A DNA stretch of 64,000 nucleotides from Chelatococcus sambhunathii (GTDB taxonomy: Bacteria; Pseudomonadota; Alphaproteobacteria; Rhizobiales; Beijerinckiaceae), in the NCBI RefSeq assembly GCF_001418005.1, contig NZ_LIOL01000002.1, positions 304,990 through 368,989 of the forward strand. The letters are read 5' to 3'. A model generated the notes under the pieces. That model made no database searches. It was not told the origin of the DNA and was given only the letters and a program-made list of their open reading frames with translations. Both the position numbers and the translations under genes were made by a program. Below are positions 62,901-64,000 of the stretch, in pieces. Every line of letters starts with the position of its first letter. Position 1 is the stretch's first letter.

Positions 62901-63718
62901 AGATGCCCGACCGGCGCACCGGCTATACCCAGAAGGCCATCGTCGGCGGCCACAAGGTCTATCTGCACACCGGCGAATATGCCGACGGTCGCCTCGGAGA
63001 GATCTTCATCGACATGCACAAGGAGGGCGCCGCCTTCCGGGCGATGATGAACAACTTCGCCATCGCCGTGTCGCTCGGCCTGCAGTACGGCGTGCCGCTC
63101 GAGGAATATGTCGAGGCGTTCACCTTCACGCGCTTCGAGCCGGCCGGCTTCGTGCAGGGCAACCAGTCGATCAAGAATGCGACGTCGATCCTCGACTATG
63201 TCTTCCGCGAGCTCGCCATTTCCTATCTCGGCCGCCACGACCTCGCCCACATCGATCCGGGCGAGATCGGCCACGACGTGCTCGGCGGCGGCGTCGCCCA
63301 GGGCAAGGCCCCTGCCCCGCAGGCAACGGCGCCGCAGGTGGTCTCGCGCGGCTTCGTGCGCGGCCGGGCGACGAACTTCCTGTCGATCGCCGGTGGCGGC
63401 GACAGTCGCCCCGCTCCCACTGCCGGCCGTGGCTCCACGGTTGTCGCTCTCGCCTCCGGCGCGACGGCCCTGAAGGGCGAACCCGCCTTCGAGGAGGACG
63501 AGGAAACCGTGGGCGAGGCGCAGATGGCCGAGCTCGGCTTCGCCGCCCCCTCCCAGCCTGCGACGGGCACCGGGCGCTCCCTCGCTGACCGTCGCGCCGA
63601 AGCTCGCATGAAGGGCTACGAGGGCGAAGCCTGCCCCGAATGCGGTAACTTCACGCTCGTCCGCAACGGCACTTGCATGAAATGCGACACGTGCGGCGGC
63701 ACGACGGGTTGCTCGTGA
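59969..63718 (+). CDS. nrdJ: Vitamin B12-dependent (class II) ribonucleoside-diphosphate reductase
   Basis: Reduces ribonucleotides to deoxyribonucleotides with adenosylcobalamin, so oxygen is not needed. The 1249-residue protein starts [15 protein letters not shown]; an ATG three codons earlier and a 67-codon in-frame extension are not family sequence. The catalytic core shows [37 protein letters not shown], and [18 protein letters not shown] with N474, C476 (thiyl radical site) and E478. The C-terminal zinc-ribbon-like tail has [14 protein letters not shown] and a final GCS, the region needed for re-reduction. A long alanine-rich linker precedes it. Only one subunit is needed, so no nrdA/nrdB partner is expected. 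Confidence 0.97.
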   Translation: MRIERRYTKAGHSPYSTIEFRLATSEIRNPDGSVVFRLEGISVPASWSQVATDVLAQKYFRKAGVPARLKKLEENDVPSFLWRSVPDDEALAALPENERYGSETSSTQVFDRLAGCWTYWGWKGGYFSSEEDASAFLDELRYMLANQMVAPNSPQWFNTGLHWAYGIDGPGQGHYYVDHTTGRLVKSKSAYEHPQPHACFIQSVADDLVNEGGIMDLWVREARLFKYGSGTGSNFSALRGEGEKLSGGGKSSGLMSFLKIGDRAAGAIKSGGTTRRAAKMVVVDVDHPDIEAYIDWKVKEEQKVASLVTGSKIVKKHMKAVMKACVNCEAEGDACFDPEKNPALKREIKLARRAMVPDNYIKRVIQFARQGYSDIAFDTYDTDWDSEAYATVAGQNSNNSVRVDDAFLTAVEADGDWQLKARLTGRVTKTLKARDLWEKIGYAAWASADPGIQFHTTINDWHTCPASGPIRASNPCSEYMFLDDTACNLASANLLQFYDRASRRFDIGSYEHACRLWTVVLEISVLMAQFPSKEIAELSYEFRTLGLGYANIGGLLMTMGLSYDSDEGRALGGALTAIMTGVSYATSAEMAGELGPFPGYKKNAQHMLRVIRNHRRAAYGKSEGYEKLATPPVPLDHASCGRLAQGEEFVTRAKHAWDKALELGEQHGYRNAQATVIAPTGTIGLVMDCDTTGIEPDFALVKFKKLAGGGYFKIINRAVPDALRVLGYSEAEIAEIEAYAVGHGSIAQAPAINHGSLRAKGFMEEKIAAVEAGMKSAFDIKFVFNKWTLGEDFLRDTLKVPAEKLSDPAFELLPFLGFSRAEIEAANIHVCGAMTLEGAPHLKAEHYPVFDCANPCGRIGKRYLSVESHIRMMAAAQPFISGAISKTINMPNDATVEDCKSAYLLSWRLALKANALYRDGSKLSQPLNAALIADEDEDEDDAVETLVAQAPVARAAQVAERIVEKVIERVERVREREKMPDRRTGYTQKAIVGGHKVYLHTGEYADGRLGEIFIDMHKEGAAFRAMMNNFAIAVSLGLQYGVPLEEYVEAFTFTRFEPAGFVQGNQSIKNATSILDYVFRELAISYLGRHDLAHIDPGEIGHDVLGGGVAQGKAPAPQATAPQVVSRGFVRGRATNFLSIAGGGDSRPAPTAGRGSTVVALASGATALKGEPAFEEDEETVGEAQMAELGFAAPSQPATGTGRSLADRRAEARMKGYEGEACPECGNFTLVRNGTCMKCDTCGGTTGCS

Positions 63719-63734
63719 GCGGTGGGTGGTTGGT

Positions 63735-63756
63735 GGAACCCTCGGGGTTCCGTTTT
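63735..63756 (+). terminator. nrdJ: Intrinsic terminator of nrdJ
   Basis: GGAACCC (63735-63741) and GGGTTCC (63745-63751) pair with a 3-base loop, followed by GTTTT. It lies 17 bases after the nrdJ stop. A second G+C-only hairpin, GGGGGGCGC/GCGCCCCCC at 63781-63803, may reinforce it. Confidence 0.8.
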
Positions 63757-64000
63757 CGGACCCAAAGTTCCGGATCTGTCGGGGGGCGCGATGAGCGCCC
63801 CCCACGCTGTAAATTTGTCATTCAGATTGCCGCATTGACGCAACAGTCCGCCGCGGTCACATGCGTCGGGGCTGCAACTGTCGGCAGTGGAACCGACCTG
63901 AGACCCTATTTTCCTCCGGCTTGAGAGAGCGTTCTGGTTTTCATTCATCCATAGTGGAGAAACGGCCGTCGCCGCATGGCCCATATGACGATGGGCGGCT

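Noticed and set aside
63976-64000. ATG GCC CAT ATG at the window's right edge as the start of another plus-strand gene
   Set aside because: Only eight codons are visible, with GTGGAG about 20 bases upstream, too far for a convincing ribosome site. It may be real but cannot be supported here.

Overview
The window is a chromosomal stretch of an alphaproteobacterium, most likely of the order Hyphomicrobiales (Rhizobiales). The evidence is the high G+C coding sequence, the operon with two cysteine desulfurases plus SufBCD, SufT and SufA, RNase E with a long acidic insertion in its S1 domain, the aat / DUF2155 / NDUFA12 group, a B12-dependent class II ribonucleotide reductase, the recG / sdhE-mfd arrangement, and a short intergenic repeat of a kind common in this order. 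The genus cannot be fixed from the sequence. No phage, insertion sequence, CRISPR array, rRNA or tRNA was found. Almost everything is core chromosome.

Layout. 1-2590: the start of an alpha/beta hydrolase (minus) and a divergent DEAD-box RNA helicase with a histone H1-like tail. 2614-10528 (minus): an iron-sulfur assembly operon, in transcription order cysteine desulfurase, sufB, sufC, sufD, sufS, sufT, a VOC protein, sufA, and a TfoX-domain protein. It faces an alpha/beta hydrolase (10789, plus) across a region holding a perfect Irr-box-like palindrome. 11526-19482: tyrS, a giant AsmA-like envelope protein, a one-cysteine Bcp peroxiredoxin, an M23 peptidase, and prfB with its programmed frameshift. 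19609-23458: PBP1a and an N-acetylmuramoyl-L-alanine amidase, a cell-wall pair. 24151-26556: rne, with a leader of several hundred bases.

26619-32791: a DUF1624 acyltransferase, eda (KDPG aldolase), a sirtuin, a double cold-shock protein, a DUF192 protein, xylulokinase and a DUF1003 membrane protein. 32848-42024 (minus): what looks like one sugar-catabolic transcription unit, in order ROK regulator, ribose-type ABC transporter (ATPase, permease, binding protein), PfkB kinase, zwf and edd. Several of its genes overlap. Together with eda it gives uptake, phosphorylation and Entner-Doudoroff breakdown of a sugar, but pgl is absent between zwf and edd. An imperfect palindrome at the 5' end is a good candidate operator for the ROK protein.

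42337-53206: genome maintenance (mfd, recG), the succinate dehydrogenase flavinylation factor sdhE, two small membrane proteins (DUF502, DUF454), and glmS and glmU for UDP-GlcNAc synthesis. 53446-57215: opgG-opgH for osmoregulated periplasmic glucans, translationally coupled. 57230-59140: aat, DUF2155 and the complex I accessory subunit NDUFA12. 59969-63718: nrdJ, preceded by a promoter overlapped by two NrdR-box-like sequences 32 bp apart and followed by a clear intrinsic terminator.

I do not see a convincingly new biological system. The most useful points are regulatory: the Irr-type palindrome over the suf operon, the NrdR boxes at nrdJ, the ROK operator, and the long rne leader. Next come the VOC gene inside the suf operon, the pgl-less zwf-edd pair, and the missing resolving cysteine in Bcp.
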